Shown: one piece after another, positions 26,421-34,416 of the stretch
Numbering within the stretch: position 1 is the stretch's first letter
Layout of the letters: each line of letters opens with the position of its first letter
Source: Pseudobdellovibrionaceae bacterium
GTDB taxonomy: Bacteria; Bdellovibrionota; Bdellovibrionia; Bdellovibrionales; UBA1609
Direction of reading: 5' to 3'
Length of the DNA: 44,689 nt
Assembly: GCA_018663505.1 (NCBI GenBank)
Contig: JABJQG010000070.1
Coordinates: forward strand, 1-44,689
Position numbers and translations under genes: made by a program
Notes under the pieces: generated by a model
Told to the model about the DNA's origin: nothing
Databases searched by the model: none
Seen by the model: the letters and a program-made list of their open reading frames with translations, nothing else

Positions 26421-27284
26421 ATGTTTTCAACATCTAACGAGGATCATCAAATGAGTGAAAAAAAACGACCTTTAAAAAAGTTGAAAGCGGGAACAAAAAA
26501 ACTGCAAAAAAAAATGCACCTCAATATATATGTGCTTCCCAACCTACTTACCACTGGAAATATGTTTTGCGGCTTCTATGCTGTAGTCCACGCCATTAAA
26601 GGCGATTTCGTAATGGCCAGCTATGCCATTGTTGCTGCTGCTGTTTTTGACTTATTAGATGGCCGTGTTGCCAGAATGACTAACTCTGAAAGTGAATTTG
26701 GTGCCCAGTACGACTCACTCTGCGACCTAATTAGCTTTGGCATGGCACCAGCTGTTTTGCTTTTTCTTTGGTCTTTACAAGATTTTGGTCGCTTAGGTTG
26801 GCTAGCTAGCTTTTTTTACGTAGCTTGTGGAGGACTTCGTCTAGCTCGTTTTAATGTGACCCAAAATGAGGAAGAAGACAAATCTTACTTTCAAGGATTA
26901 CCTATCCCAATGGCAGCTGGGATTGTAGCCAGTGCCGTATTGGCTTTTAATGATTTAGGCTTACACGCAGAAAAATCTCGAATCATTTTAGGTATTACTT
27001 TTTTACTTGGTTTTGTTATGGTTACAAGTTTCAGGTACCGCAGCTTTAAGGATTTAGACCTTAAGCGCAGATTACCCTTCCATTACTTAGTTTTAGGGGT
27101 TTTTGTATTTGCAGTTGTTGCCATCCGACCAGAGGTTATGTTATTCGTCCTTTTCCTTACCTATGCAGTTCTAGGGGCAGTATTTGGAATCCTTAAAATA
27201 GGAAAACCAAATAAAAATGAAGCTCTTGAGGAAGATGTCATAAGTGAGTTTGACGATAATAATAACTCAGGCTTAGTCCAATAA
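26421..27284 (+). CDS. pssA: CDP-diacylglycerol-serine O-phosphatidyltransferase
   Basis: The 287-residue membrane enzyme makes phosphatidylserine from CDP-diacylglycerol and serine. The CDP-alcohol phosphotransferase signature D-G-x2-A-R-x8-G-x3-D-x3-D is complete: DGRVARMTNSESEFGAQYDS followed by LCD. NLLTTGNMFCGF before it and GGLRLARFNV after it are typical of PssA. It has about eight hydrophobic segments and a basic N-terminus (residues 15-30). AAGGAG stands five bases before the ATG. It is the middle gene of a polyprenol kinase-like/pssA/asd operon. Confidence 0.93.
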   Translation: MFSTSNEDHQMSEKKRPLKKLKAGTKKLQKKMHLNIYVLPNLLTTGNMFCGFYAVVHAIKGDFVMASYAIVAAAVFDLLDGRVARMTNSESEFGAQYDSLCDLISFGMAPAVLLFLWSLQDFGRLGWLASFFYVACGGLRLARFNVTQNEEEDKSYFQGLPIPMAAGIVASAVLAFNDLGLHAEKSRIILGITFLLGFVMVTSFRYRSFKDLDLKRRLPFHYLVLGVFVFAVVAIRPEVMLFVLFLTYAVLGAVFGILKIGKPNKNEALEEDVISEFDDNNNSGLVQ

Positions 27285-27291
27285 AATAAAA

Positions 27292-28302
27292 ATGATTAGA
27301 AAAAATTTAAGAATCGGTTTAGTAGGCGCCACAGGCATGGTGGGTGAAACTTTTATTCAGCTTTTAAACGAAGAAAAAGTCAGCGTGCAAGAGCTTCGTC
27401 CTTTTGCTAGTGAAAAAAGCTTAGGGCAAAGCATTACATACGAAAACAAACAGTGGCCCATTCAGATTCTAAAGCCAGATTGCTTTAAAGGCTTAGACTT
27501 GGTCTTTTTTTCTTCAGGTGACCCTATTAGTAAAGAGTGGGCCCCTGAAGCAGAAAAGTCTGGTGCTTATGCTATTGATAACTCTGCAGCCTTTCGTATG
27601 AGTGACAATCACTTATTAGTGACTCCCGAAGTTAATGGCCATTTACTTGCTGAAAACCCTCAGCCACAAGTTATTGCCAACCCAAATTGCTCTACTATTC
27701 AATTGGTAGTAGCCCTTAATCCTTTAAAAAAATTTGGACTTAAAAAAGTACATGTGGCCACCTATCAAGCTGTGAGTGGCGGAGGAAAAGAGGCACAAAA
27801 TGAACTTACAAGTCAGATGAAAAATCTTAGTGAAAATAAAAAAATACAAGCCCCTCAGGACTTCCCCCACCAGATTCTCTTTAACTGTATTCCAGAAATT
27901 GGAGGCTTTGATGAGCAGGGATTCTGCAGTGAAGAGATGAAAATCATTAATGAAACAAAAAAAATTCTGCAACTGCCTAAATTACAAATATCCGCTTTCA
28001 CAGTTAGAGTTCCTGTTTTAAACGGACATAGCGAAGCTGTTTGGGCTGAGTTTGAAAAAGATGTAACCCGCGAGGACGTTCTAGCAGCTTTTCGAGAGCA
28101 AGAAGGTCTTAAGGTTATCGACAACCCTAAAAACCACGCTTATCCCCACGTTGTAGAAGCTTCTGGAAAAAACCCCGTTTACGTAGGCCGAGTCCACAAA
28201 GATTTAAACCTTCCAAATACATGGATTTTCTGGGTTGTGGCCGATAACATCCGTAAAGGCGCAGCCCTCAACGGCCTACAAATAGCCGCTAAACTCTTTT
28301 AG
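27292..28302 (+). CDS. asd: Aspartate-semialdehyde dehydrogenase
   Basis: The 336-residue enzyme reduces aspartyl phosphate to the semialdehyde for lysine/diaminopimelate, threonine and methionine synthesis. Motifs: GLVGATGMVGETF (NADP site, 9-21), ANPNCSTIQL (nucleophile Cys), AVSGGGKEA and NGHSEAVWAEF (substrate Arg/His region). Length is normal for the family. It begins seven bases after pssA with no clear Shine-Dalgarno, so it is probably translated by coupling. Its TAG stop (28300-28302) includes the first two bases of the RAYT cassette's left inverted repeat. Confidence 0.95.
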   Translation: MIRKNLRIGLVGATGMVGETFIQLLNEEKVSVQELRPFASEKSLGQSITYENKQWPIQILKPDCFKGLDLVFFSSGDPISKEWAPEAEKSGAYAIDNSAAFRMSDNHLLVTPEVNGHLLAENPQPQVIANPNCSTIQLVVALNPLKKFGLKKVHVATYQAVSGGGKEAQNELTSQMKNLSENKKIQAPQDFPHQILFNCIPEIGGFDEQGFCSEEMKIINETKKILQLPKLQISAFTVRVPVLNGHSEAVWAEFEKDVTREDVLAAFREQEGLKVIDNPKNHAYPHVVEASGKNPVYVGRVHKDLNLPNTWIFWVVADNIRKGAALNGLQIAAKLF

Positions 28303-28412
28303 GTACGGACACACCTTGGTGTCTACAGGGTGTCAAATCGATAGCTCAAGAAGTCTTGAGTTTTTTTGTGGGAGACATGGATATTTGAGGTTAAGTACTT
28401 CAAACAAACAGT

Positions 28413-28489
28413 GAGCCTTCCTGGCTCTAATTGTTTAAAACTCGGGCTCGTGCCCTCGCTCTTTCAGAGCGCTGCGCGTTTTAAACAAT
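28413..28489. repeat. REP-like cluster of hairpins beside the RAYT gene
   Basis: Three GC stems occur in a row: GAGCC/GGCTC (28413-28427), GGGC/GCCC (28444-28455) and CGCTCT/AGAGCG (28457-28471). The last two are enclosed by a perfect 12-bp AT-rich inverted repeat, ATTGTTTAAAAC (28430-28441) and GTTTTAAACAAT (28478-28489). The layout fits REP/BIME sequences recognised by RAYT enzymes. Confidence 0.7.
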
Positions 28490-28580
28490 CTAATAAAATT
28501 AAAGAGTTATATTTTTATTAATTTCGGCCAAATGCATATGCACCTGAACTGGTTCAAGCTTTGCAGTTTAAACCACTACT

Positions 28581-29222
28581 ATGCCTAGAAAAAAACTAAT
28601 TTATACACATTTACTACCGTACCATATCACTGCAAGAGCCAATAATAAAAAATGGTTTTACCTTCCCAAAGAGGAGGTATGGAGTATATATGTTCATAAT
28701 ATTAATGAGATAACTAAAGAGTATGGCTTTCGTTGTCACGAATTTCTACTTATGAATAATCATTACCATATGATCGGATCCACCACTACTGCTGATTTGG
28801 GTGAAGTGTTTTGTGTGTTTCAAAAGTCTATAAGTCGGATGATCAATTCAAAAGCCGGACAAATCAATCATGTTTTTGGAGGACCATACAAGCCATCACT
28901 TATACACAGCTCAACCTATTACTATCATGTTTACAAATATTTGTACCGCAACCCCATAGAAGCAAATATGGTAAATCAAGCCAATGATTATATTTATTCC
29001 ACCTTTGATTCCAACCACAGTCTAATTGTTCAACCAAATACTTCTAAACCAACAAATGGCATTGATTGCCATATCCCAACTCATATTAATCAAAAACTCT
29101 CCTGGATAAACGAAGCTTACTCTTCAGAAGGAAATTTGCTTATCCAGAAAGGACTTCGTAAAACAGAATTTAAAATTATATATAAAAATCAATGGTCAAA
29201 AATAGATTTAAACTTTAAGTAA
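28581..29222 (+). CDS. REP-associated tyrosine transposase (RAYT), Y1/HUH type
   Basis: The 213-residue protein begins MPRKKLIYTHLLPYHITARANN, the usual RAYT opening. It has the HUH metal motif His61-Tyr62-His63 in LLMNNHYHMIG and the Y..VYKYLYRNPIEANMV block (113-131) that carries the catalytic tyrosine. RAYTs nick single-stranded REP sequences and are linked to REP spread. All key residues are present, so it may be active. It lies inside a cassette with inverted ends and REP-like hairpins 90 bases upstream. Confidence 0.9.
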   Translation: MPRKKLIYTHLLPYHITARANNKKWFYLPKEEVWSIYVHNINEITKEYGFRCHEFLLMNNHYHMIGSTTTADLGEVFCVFQKSISRMINSKAGQINHVFGGPYKPSLIHSSTYYYHVYKYLYRNPIEANMVNQANDYIYSTFDSNHSLIVQPNTSKPTNGIDCHIPTHINQKLSWINEAYSSEGNLLIQKGLRKTEFKIIYKNQWSKIDLNFK

Positions 29223-29528
29223 AATACGTTATGTCGTTTAATCAACTCTCATATTAGATTTATTTTCTATGGATGAAGGATTTACTCAGATATCTATTAA
29301 AAGCCCCCCCTATATATTACACTTGATAGTTGAGAACGAAATGAAGTCTTGGTTAGCTTATTTAGATACTATGAGTTTCTCTCATGATAGAATCTGACAC
29401 GTAATCTTAGTTTGCTTTAAAAAGAGCCTGCTATTTGTGGCAAATGTGACATGGTGTAGACACCAAAGTGTGTCCGCACCTTTAGAAGGTTTTTGACATG
29501 ACCGCCGTTGCGTGATTTCATATTATCT

Positions 29529-30902
29529 ATGAAAGCTCCCCTCTTAGTGATATTATTAATTTGCTTCCTTAGTTTCCAACATATTTCTGCTTCAGTATCT
29601 CTATCATCGGCCTCAGGGCGTTCTGGCTTTGATAATGAAACCGTAACGACCCCTACCATTTATGGGGGAAGGGCGGGAAGCTGTACAGATACCGAAGAAG
29701 CTGAAGCAACTTCAACATGTGATAGCTGTGAAAATACACTCGACTCCCCCTGCAATCCAAACAAGATTGTCCCAAGCACAATTCTTTCCATAACTTTTAC
29801 CAGTACTGCTTCCACAGGTATTCCTCGAATATATAGTTCAAAAGGCAATATTGCCATTGATACAACACCTGATGTTACCGTTACCAAGGGAACGCCTGTG
29901 ACTTTAACCACAACTTGGGGACAAATCTGTGAACAACTCTCTGGAGACAGTACCTGTTCAAAAGATATTATTTTGCTCACAGATTCTACTCGTCCAGACT
30001 ACAATAACTATTTAGAAGTGGGAATTGATGAGGGAGACTCTGCGGAGCTTGAGGATGCTTTAAAAGTTCAATTTCGTATTGTGGATCAAACCGCTGGTTC
30101 CGTTGATGATTGCAGCACTCCTACTGTAACTGGTATTTGTGGCTTGAAGGCTTATCCTGGCGATAACAAAGCCTTTATTACTGATATTTCCAGCCCCACC
30201 CATAGTGCATCTAACTTTCCAATTCTTGCTGGAGACTTTGATGTGAAAGCTGTTAAAATTTTTTACTCCACAACCTCTTTTGCTGACATTACTAACAAAA
30301 GTACAAACACTATTTTTAACCTTGAGTCCGACGGCAAAGAAATTTCTAGTGACCGTATCGAAGGACTTAATAATGGTGAAGTTTACTTCTTTAAATTTGC
30401 AAGTATTGATGAAGCAGGAAATGTTTTTGATCTTCAGGACGATGAAATTTTCACTAACCTAGCTGGCTGTAATACTTCTATAGATATAACCGCTAGCGAT
30501 GTGGAATGCGATTATAAAGTTGTACCGGACGAGGTTATTGGCTTACTCACTGAAAATTTAGACTGTTTCGTTGCCACTGCCACCTATGGATCCAGCCTTC
30601 ACAAAAATTTAGACGACCTGCGAGCTTTCCGAAATCAGTTTCTCGCTCGTAATAGCTTAGGTAAAAAGTTTATTCGATTTTATTACAACCATGGGCCAAA
30701 AGCGGCTCAATATATTTATGATCAGCCTTGGTTAAAAAAAGTGAGCCAGGTTATGCTTTGGCCCGTTTGGGCATTCTCCTACGTAGCCACTCAGTGGAGT
30801 ATCTGGCTAGCAATAGGGTTTATGCTAAGCTCATTTTTTATTGTTTTTATTAGTATTAAAAAATTATCTAGATTGTTTATTACCCCAAGCAAGGCGCATT
30901 AA
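29529..30902 (+). CDS. Secreted CFI-box C-terminal domain protein
   Basis: The 457-residue protein has a signal peptide starting at ATG 29529 (cleavage after QHISA); an in-frame TTG at 29508 is less likely. The large extracellular part has several cysteine pairs (CTDTEEAEATSTCDSCENTL) and two Ig-like stretches. Near the end stands the CFI-box: DCFVATATYGSSLHKNLDDL, then RAFRNQFLARNSLGKKFIRFYY, followed by a C-terminal membrane helix (about 420-440) and a basic tail. That order matches the known CFI-box-CTERM family, thought to be a sorting signal. Its stop overlaps the next start (TAATG). A TTGACA at 29493-29498 may belong to its promoter. The RAYT cassette ends 47 bases upstream. Confidence 0.82.
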   Translation: MKAPLLVILLICFLSFQHISASVSLSSASGRSGFDNETVTTPTIYGGRAGSCTDTEEAEATSTCDSCENTLDSPCNPNKIVPSTILSITFTSTASTGIPRIYSSKGNIAIDTTPDVTVTKGTPVTLTTTWGQICEQLSGDSTCSKDIILLTDSTRPDYNNYLEVGIDEGDSAELEDALKVQFRIVDQTAGSVDDCSTPTVTGICGLKAYPGDNKAFITDISSPTHSASNFPILAGDFDVKAVKIFYSTTSFADITNKSTNTIFNLESDGKEISSDRIEGLNNGEVYFFKFASIDEAGNVFDLQDDEIFTNLAGCNTSIDITASDVECDYKVVPDEVIGLLTENLDCFVATATYGSSLHKNLDDLRAFRNQFLARNSLGKKFIRFYYNHGPKAAQYIYDQPWLKKVSQVMLWPVWAFSYVATQWSIWLAIGFMLSSFFIVFISIKKLSRLFITPSKAH

Positions 30903-32155
30903 TGAAAACCTCATCACTTATCATTATCACACTTATTCTACTTGGATTTTCCATAAACACTCTAGCTGAAGAAGAGAAACCTCAGGATATATCTGGTAGT
31001 GTTGAAACCTTTGCGGATGAGGAGTCCGATTCTAACAATAGCGAAACTGATGTTGTTACGGGTGAGGATACCAGCCGAATAAATACAGATAGTGAAGAAG
31101 ATGAAACAAGTGCCGACAATGAAGACTCGGAAAACAATATGGCTGACGGCAGTAAAAATCCTCAAGACAATGCCTCCGAAGATGAAGACTCAAGTGAAGA
31201 ATCGGCGAACAACTCTGAAGGATTAGAGGATTCTACTTTAACTGAAGACGATAATAATGAAAATGATGGATCCGATTTAGCTAATGAAGATAGTGATGCT
31301 GAATCCGAAAATGATGACGTTATTGTGGAAGCTCAAGACACCAACGCATCTACAATTGCGGATCAAGTTAATAAAATAGATAAAATTAACAATCAGGCTT
31401 ATGAAGGCACTTTAACAAGAGAACAAGTCACAGAAGAGCTTCGACCCATAAACAGAAAGCAAAATAAAAAAATCTCTCATCCTGATGCAAAACGTGGATT
31501 AGTGAGAATTACTAAGGATAATGTTTACGTTTATGCCACAAAAAATACTCCAAAAAATAAAGCGATTAATGTAAATTTTGGACAATACAGCCCCACTGGA
31601 CTTACCAATGGAGAACAGGCTTTTAGTGATCTTTACGATACTGGTTTCATGATTCAAGCAGACAAGGAACATCCTATATTTAAATCAAGCCTAGGCATCC
31701 TGTCTTGGAAATGGGGAACCGGCCTTATGATTTCTCAAGGCAATGGCGTCTTGGAAAGAACTGGGCGCACCTCTCTTGAGGGCTTTACCTTTGTTATGAT
31801 GCCTAATCACATTGGTGCAGTTTACAAAGCTCAATTTTACGACACCCAATTGTTAGTCCCCTATGTCGAAGGTGGAGCTGGATATTACACCTATATGGAA
31901 CGCCGAGATGATAATGATGGTGACGGTATTCATAAGATCCTAGGAAAACTTGGAGGCAGCGCTGTGGCTCATTATGGCGGAGGCGTAGCTCTAAATATTA
32001 TGCAAGCTTCCCGGAGTGCCAGAAGAACTCTGCAAAGAGATTATGGCATTAGCGGTTTTTGGTTACGTGGAGAATTTAGAGCGTTAAAGGGATTAAAAAG
32101 TAGCTTTGACCTGTCTGCCAATGTAATAAATATTGGAATAACCACGGAGTACTAA
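30902..32155 (+). CDS. Secreted protein with acidic low-complexity region and barrel-like C-terminus
   Basis: The 417-residue protein has a signal peptide (cleavage near NTLA/EE, residue 22). Residues 23-145 are a Glu/Asp/Asn/Ser-rich stretch without order (repeated SEDDE-type units). The rest is strand-like (GTGLMISQGNGVLERTGR, AVYKAQFYDTQLLVPYVEGGAGYY, GFWLRGEFRALKGL) and ends NVINIGITTEY, a Tyr-ended barrel-like terminus. DDNDGDGIHK looks like a calcium loop. It is coupled to the CFI-box gene by a one-base stop/start overlap, so the two products probably work together. Its last codons contain the Shine-Dalgarno of truA. Confidence 0.7.
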   Translation: MKTSSLIIITLILLGFSINTLAEEEKPQDISGSVETFADEESDSNNSETDVVTGEDTSRINTDSEEDETSADNEDSENNMADGSKNPQDNASEDEDSSEESANNSEGLEDSTLTEDDNNENDGSDLANEDSDAESENDDVIVEAQDTNASTIADQVNKIDKINNQAYEGTLTREQVTEELRPINRKQNKKISHPDAKRGLVRITKDNVYVYATKNTPKNKAINVNFGQYSPTGLTNGEQAFSDLYDTGFMIQADKEHPIFKSSLGILSWKWGTGLMISQGNGVLERTGRTSLEGFTFVMMPNHIGAVYKAQFYDTQLLVPYVEGGAGYYTYMERRDDNDGDGIHKILGKLGGSAVAHYGGGVALNIMQASRSARRTLQRDYGISGFWLRGEFRALKGLKSSFDLSANVINIGITTEY

Positions 32156-32947
32156 ATTCAAATTGAAAATAAATTTAAAGTCAGGCTACAAGTGTCTTAC
32201 GACGGCTGCGACTATAACGGCTGGCAAAGACAAAAAATTGGTGGCAAAACCGTACAAGGCACTCTAGAAAAAGCCCTTACACATATGCTTAAAGAGCCTA
32301 TTTCCGTATGTAGTGCGGGAAGAACCGATGCCGGGGTTCATGCATTAAGCCAAGAATTACATTTCTGGTGTCATAAGGACCCAAAGAGCATTAATTTTGT
32401 TAGAGCTCTTAATGGAAAAATCACTCCTGACTCCCTGGTGATAAAACAAGCTTGGTTGGCACCCCACGACTTTCATGCCCTAGGATCAGCAATTGGAAAA
32501 ACTTACAAATACCTAGTTCTCAACCGCTCACTCCCCAGTGCCCTAAGACGAAATCATATTACGCACGTCCAAAAACCATTAAACTTGGATTATTTAAATC
32601 AAGTGAGTGAAAAATTTCTAGGAACACATGATTACAGCAGTTTTCAAACCACCGGATCTGAAGTTAAAACCACTGTAAAAACAATAAGTTCAAGCCATTG
32701 GCTGAGACTTTCTGAGGACGTCCTTGAGTACACCATCACAGGGGATGGCTTTCTAAAGCAAATGGTTCGAAATATTGTGGGAACCCAGTTTTATATGACC
32801 CGAAAAAATGAGCCGCCTGATTTTATAACAAAAGTGCTCAAAGCCAAGGACAGACAGGCTGCTAAAGACACTGCTCCCGCTCAAGGCTTGTATTTATACC
32901 AAGTAAAATATCCAAAAGGTGTTGACAAAGCTTGCCTAAAAATTTAA
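32156..32947 (+). CDS. truA: tRNA pseudouridine(38-40) synthase, apparent ATT start
   Basis: TruA isomerises uridines 38-40 in tRNA anticodon arms. Motifs: SYDGCDYNGWQRQ, VCSAGRTDAGVHA (catalytic Asp in RTDAGV), NFVRALNG, TYKYLVLN, FLKQMVRNIVGT and APAQGLYLYQVKYP. The first standard start codon is GTG at 32192, which cuts off the first strand of the fold. The open frame upstream encodes ENKFKVRLQV, exactly where TruA proteins have their KIALGIEYDG-type strand. The only start-like codons there are ATT at 32156 and 32162. GGAG (32146-32149) lies six bases before 32156, directly after the upstream gene's TAA. I annotate 32156 (263 residues). Confidence 0.9.
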   Translation: MQIENKFKVRLQVSYDGCDYNGWQRQKIGGKTVQGTLEKALTHMLKEPISVCSAGRTDAGVHALSQELHFWCHKDPKSINFVRALNGKITPDSLVIKQAWLAPHDFHALGSAIGKTYKYLVLNRSLPSALRRNHITHVQKPLNLDYLNQVSEKFLGTHDYSSFQTTGSEVKTTVKTISSSHWLRLSEDVLEYTITGDGFLKQMVRNIVGTQFYMTRKNEPPDFITKVLKAKDRQAAKDTAPAQGLYLYQVKYPKGVDKACLKI

Positions 32948-32986
32948 CAATAACGGCTCTTTAGCTAATTGTAGCCAAGATTGCTT

Positions 32987-33006
32987 AAAAAAACTGTGGT
33001 TTTTTT
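32987..33006 (+). terminator. Weak terminator-like hairpin after truA
   Basis: A run of A and C pairs with G and seven T around a short loop (AAAAAAACTGTGGTTTTTTT). It could end part of the truA transcript or lie in the rplM leader. The rest of the 159-bp leader to 33107 shows no motif I can identify. Confidence 0.35.
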
Positions 33007-33106
33007 GTAAGTTGTGATTATTTTCATGACTTCAAATACAGCTTGTGATAACAACGGACCCTGGTGTTTTTAAGTTGAAATATTAAGAGTTTATAAAGGA
33101 AATAAG

Positions 33107-33538
33107 ATGAAAACTTGGATTGCTAAACCGAACGAAGTGGAAAGAAAATGGTGGCTAGTAGATGCTGATGGGTTAACTGTTGGTCGCATGGCTTCTGAAA
33201 TCGCTCAGGTTCTAAGAGGAAAAAATAAACCTCAATTTACTCCTAATGTTGATATTGGTGACTTTGTCGTTGTTATTAACACAGACAAAATGAGATTCTC
33301 TGGTGCTAAGTGGAGTGATAAAAAATACTACACACATTCACGCTACATTGGTTCTTTAAAAGAAAAAACAGCTCAACAATTATTAGAAGACGATTCTACT
33401 AAAATTATTAAAGCTGCTGTTAAGGGAATGTTACCTAAAAACAAATTGGCCACTAAGCTTTTAAGTAAATTAAAAACATATACTGGTGCTGAACATCCTC
33501 ATGCTCCACAAAAACCAGAATCATTAGCTTTAAATTAA
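33107..33538 (+). CDS. rplM: 50S ribosomal protein L13
   Basis: The 143-residue protein has the L13 pattern: KTWIAKPNEVERKWWLVDADG, LTVGRMASEIAQVLRGKNKP, DIGDFVVVINTDKMRFSG, KKYYTHSRYIG, AVKGMLPKNKL and YTGAEHPHAPQKPESL. It binds early in 23S rRNA assembly. AAAGGAAATAAG precedes the ATG. rpsI follows after 27 bases, the usual rplM-rpsI operon. Confidence 0.98.
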   Translation: MKTWIAKPNEVERKWWLVDADGLTVGRMASEIAQVLRGKNKPQFTPNVDIGDFVVVINTDKMRFSGAKWSDKKYYTHSRYIGSLKEKTAQQLLEDDSTKIIKAAVKGMLPKNKLATKLLSKLKTYTGAEHPHAPQKPESLALN

Positions 33539-33565
33539 GATTATTTATAAAAAGGGAAACAAAAA

Positions 33566-33955
33566 ATGTCTGAAGAAATTTATTATTCAACTGGAAGAAG
33601 AAAAACAAGTGCTGCAAGAATATTCCTAAAAAAGGGATCTGGCCAAATGACAGTGAACGGCAAGAAAACTGACGAATATTTTAGAGCAACAGACAGAATG
33701 ATTATCCAACAACCATTTGTTGCCACAAGCACAAAAGGTCAGTTTGACGTAATGATCACTGTAAGAGGTGGTGGAATTTCTGGACAAGCCGGCGCAATCA
33801 GACACGGTATTTCAAGAGCTTTAGTTTTGGCTGAAGAAACTCATCAACCCAGCTTGAAAAAAGAAGGCTACTTAACTCGTGATCCTAGAATGGTTGAGAG
33901 AAAGAAATACGGTAAAAAGAAATCCCGTAAAAGTTCACAGTTTTCTAAACGTTAA
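33566..33955 (+). CDS. rpsI: 30S ribosomal protein S9
   Basis: The 129-residue protein shows [70 protein letters not shown] and the C-terminal SQFSKR, whose last Lys-Arg reaches the tRNA in the P site. AAAGGGAAAC precedes the ATG. It is the last gene of the rplM-rpsI pair, followed by a strong terminator. Confidence 0.98.
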   Translation: MSEEIYYSTGRRKTSAARIFLKKGSGQMTVNGKKTDEYFRATDRMIIQQPFVATSTKGQFDVMITVRGGGISGQAGAIRHGISRALVLAEETHQPSLKKEGYLTRDPRMVERKKYGKKKSRKSSQFSKR

Positions 33956-33979
33956 TATCCAAATCCTATTTGGAAAACA

Positions 33980-34008
33980 AAAAGCCAGAGTTTATCTCTG
34001 GCTTTTTT
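33980..34008 (+). terminator. Rho-independent terminator of rplM-rpsI
   Basis: AAAAGCCAGAG (33980-33990) pairs with CTCTGGCTTTT (33996-34006) around TTTAT, followed by more T. It is 25 bases after the rpsI stop. Confidence 0.9.
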
Positions 34009-34044
34009 TATTTGCGGAGGGTCCAAAAGATAATTTGGGAAAAG

Positions 34045-34197
34045 TTTCTCAAGTTATTGATCAACTCACTTTTAAATTGCAATATTTTGCGCCAAAAGCG
34101 AGTTCGGATCACAGCCCGAAGGGCGAGAACCGCATGTCTGAGCCTTTTGGTGTTAAATATTGCAATTTAAAAGTGAGTTGATCAATAACTTGAGAAA
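34045..34197 (+). repeat. Palindromic element, copy 2: 75-bp conserved core in unique inverted arms
   Basis: The core (34084-34158) is the plus-strand counterpart of the core at 16328-16402, with four differences. It contains a GCCC-GAA-GGGC hairpin and complementary ends GCGCCAAAA/TTTTGGTGT. It is enclosed by perfect 39-bp inverted arms, 34045-34083 and 34159-34197, whose AT-rich sequence is unrelated to the arms of copy 1. It follows the rpsI terminator in the same orientation as rpsI. The following 219 bases to 34416 contain only an orphan AGGAGGT at 34369. Confidence 0.9.
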
Positions 34198-34368
34198 AAA
34201 ATGCCCTAGGACTCCTTGATACCTTATCTATATTTATTTTTAAAGTTCCCATTTTGATACCAAAATTATATATATAAAATTAAAAATCTCATATCAAGCC
34301 ACCTTAAATACTGCCTTAGATCGATGGTGAAAAAATAGGGAAAATTCTGAGATATATCAAGATGTACT

Positions 34369-34375
34369 AGGAGGT
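34369..34375 (+). promoter_or_regulatory. Perfect Shine-Dalgarno displaced from the annotated start
   Basis: AGGAGGT is 41 bases before the ATG at 34417 but six bases before an in-frame CTA (34381), which directly follows an in-frame TAG. No standard start codon uses it. It may be a ribosome standby site, or mark non-standard initiation. Confidence 0.4.
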
Positions 34376-34416
34376 AATAGCTAAAGCCACAGGGTAAAAA
34401 AACCGATAAGTACAGT

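Larger units (their letters stand above)
28301..29481 (+). mobile_element. RAYT cassette with 35-bp terminal inverted repeats
   Basis: The left end (28301-28335) and right end (29447-29481) are reverse complements at 30 of 35 positions. Both share AGGTRCGGACACAC and TTGGTGTCTACA. Each end also contains a smaller palindrome around ACACC..GGTGT. Between them lie REP-like hairpins and a Y1-type transposase gene. About 225 bases after the gene hold no other feature. The insertion abuts the asd stop codon. Confidence 0.8.

Noticed and set aside
29223-29446. Possible remnant gene in the right part of the RAYT cassette
   Set aside because: No frame of useful length or recognisable motif was found; treated as non-coding cassette DNA.
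34084-34158. Resemblance of the 75-bp core to integron attC sites (GTTAAAT at one end, complementary termini)
   Set aside because: The other end does not give RYYYAAC in this copy, there is no integrase or cassette array, and the unique inverted arms are not an attC feature.
33879-34181. Open frames of 66-100 codons across the palindromic element after rpsI
   Set aside because: They run through the rpsI end, a terminator and the palindrome; composition and lack of a start signal argue against coding.
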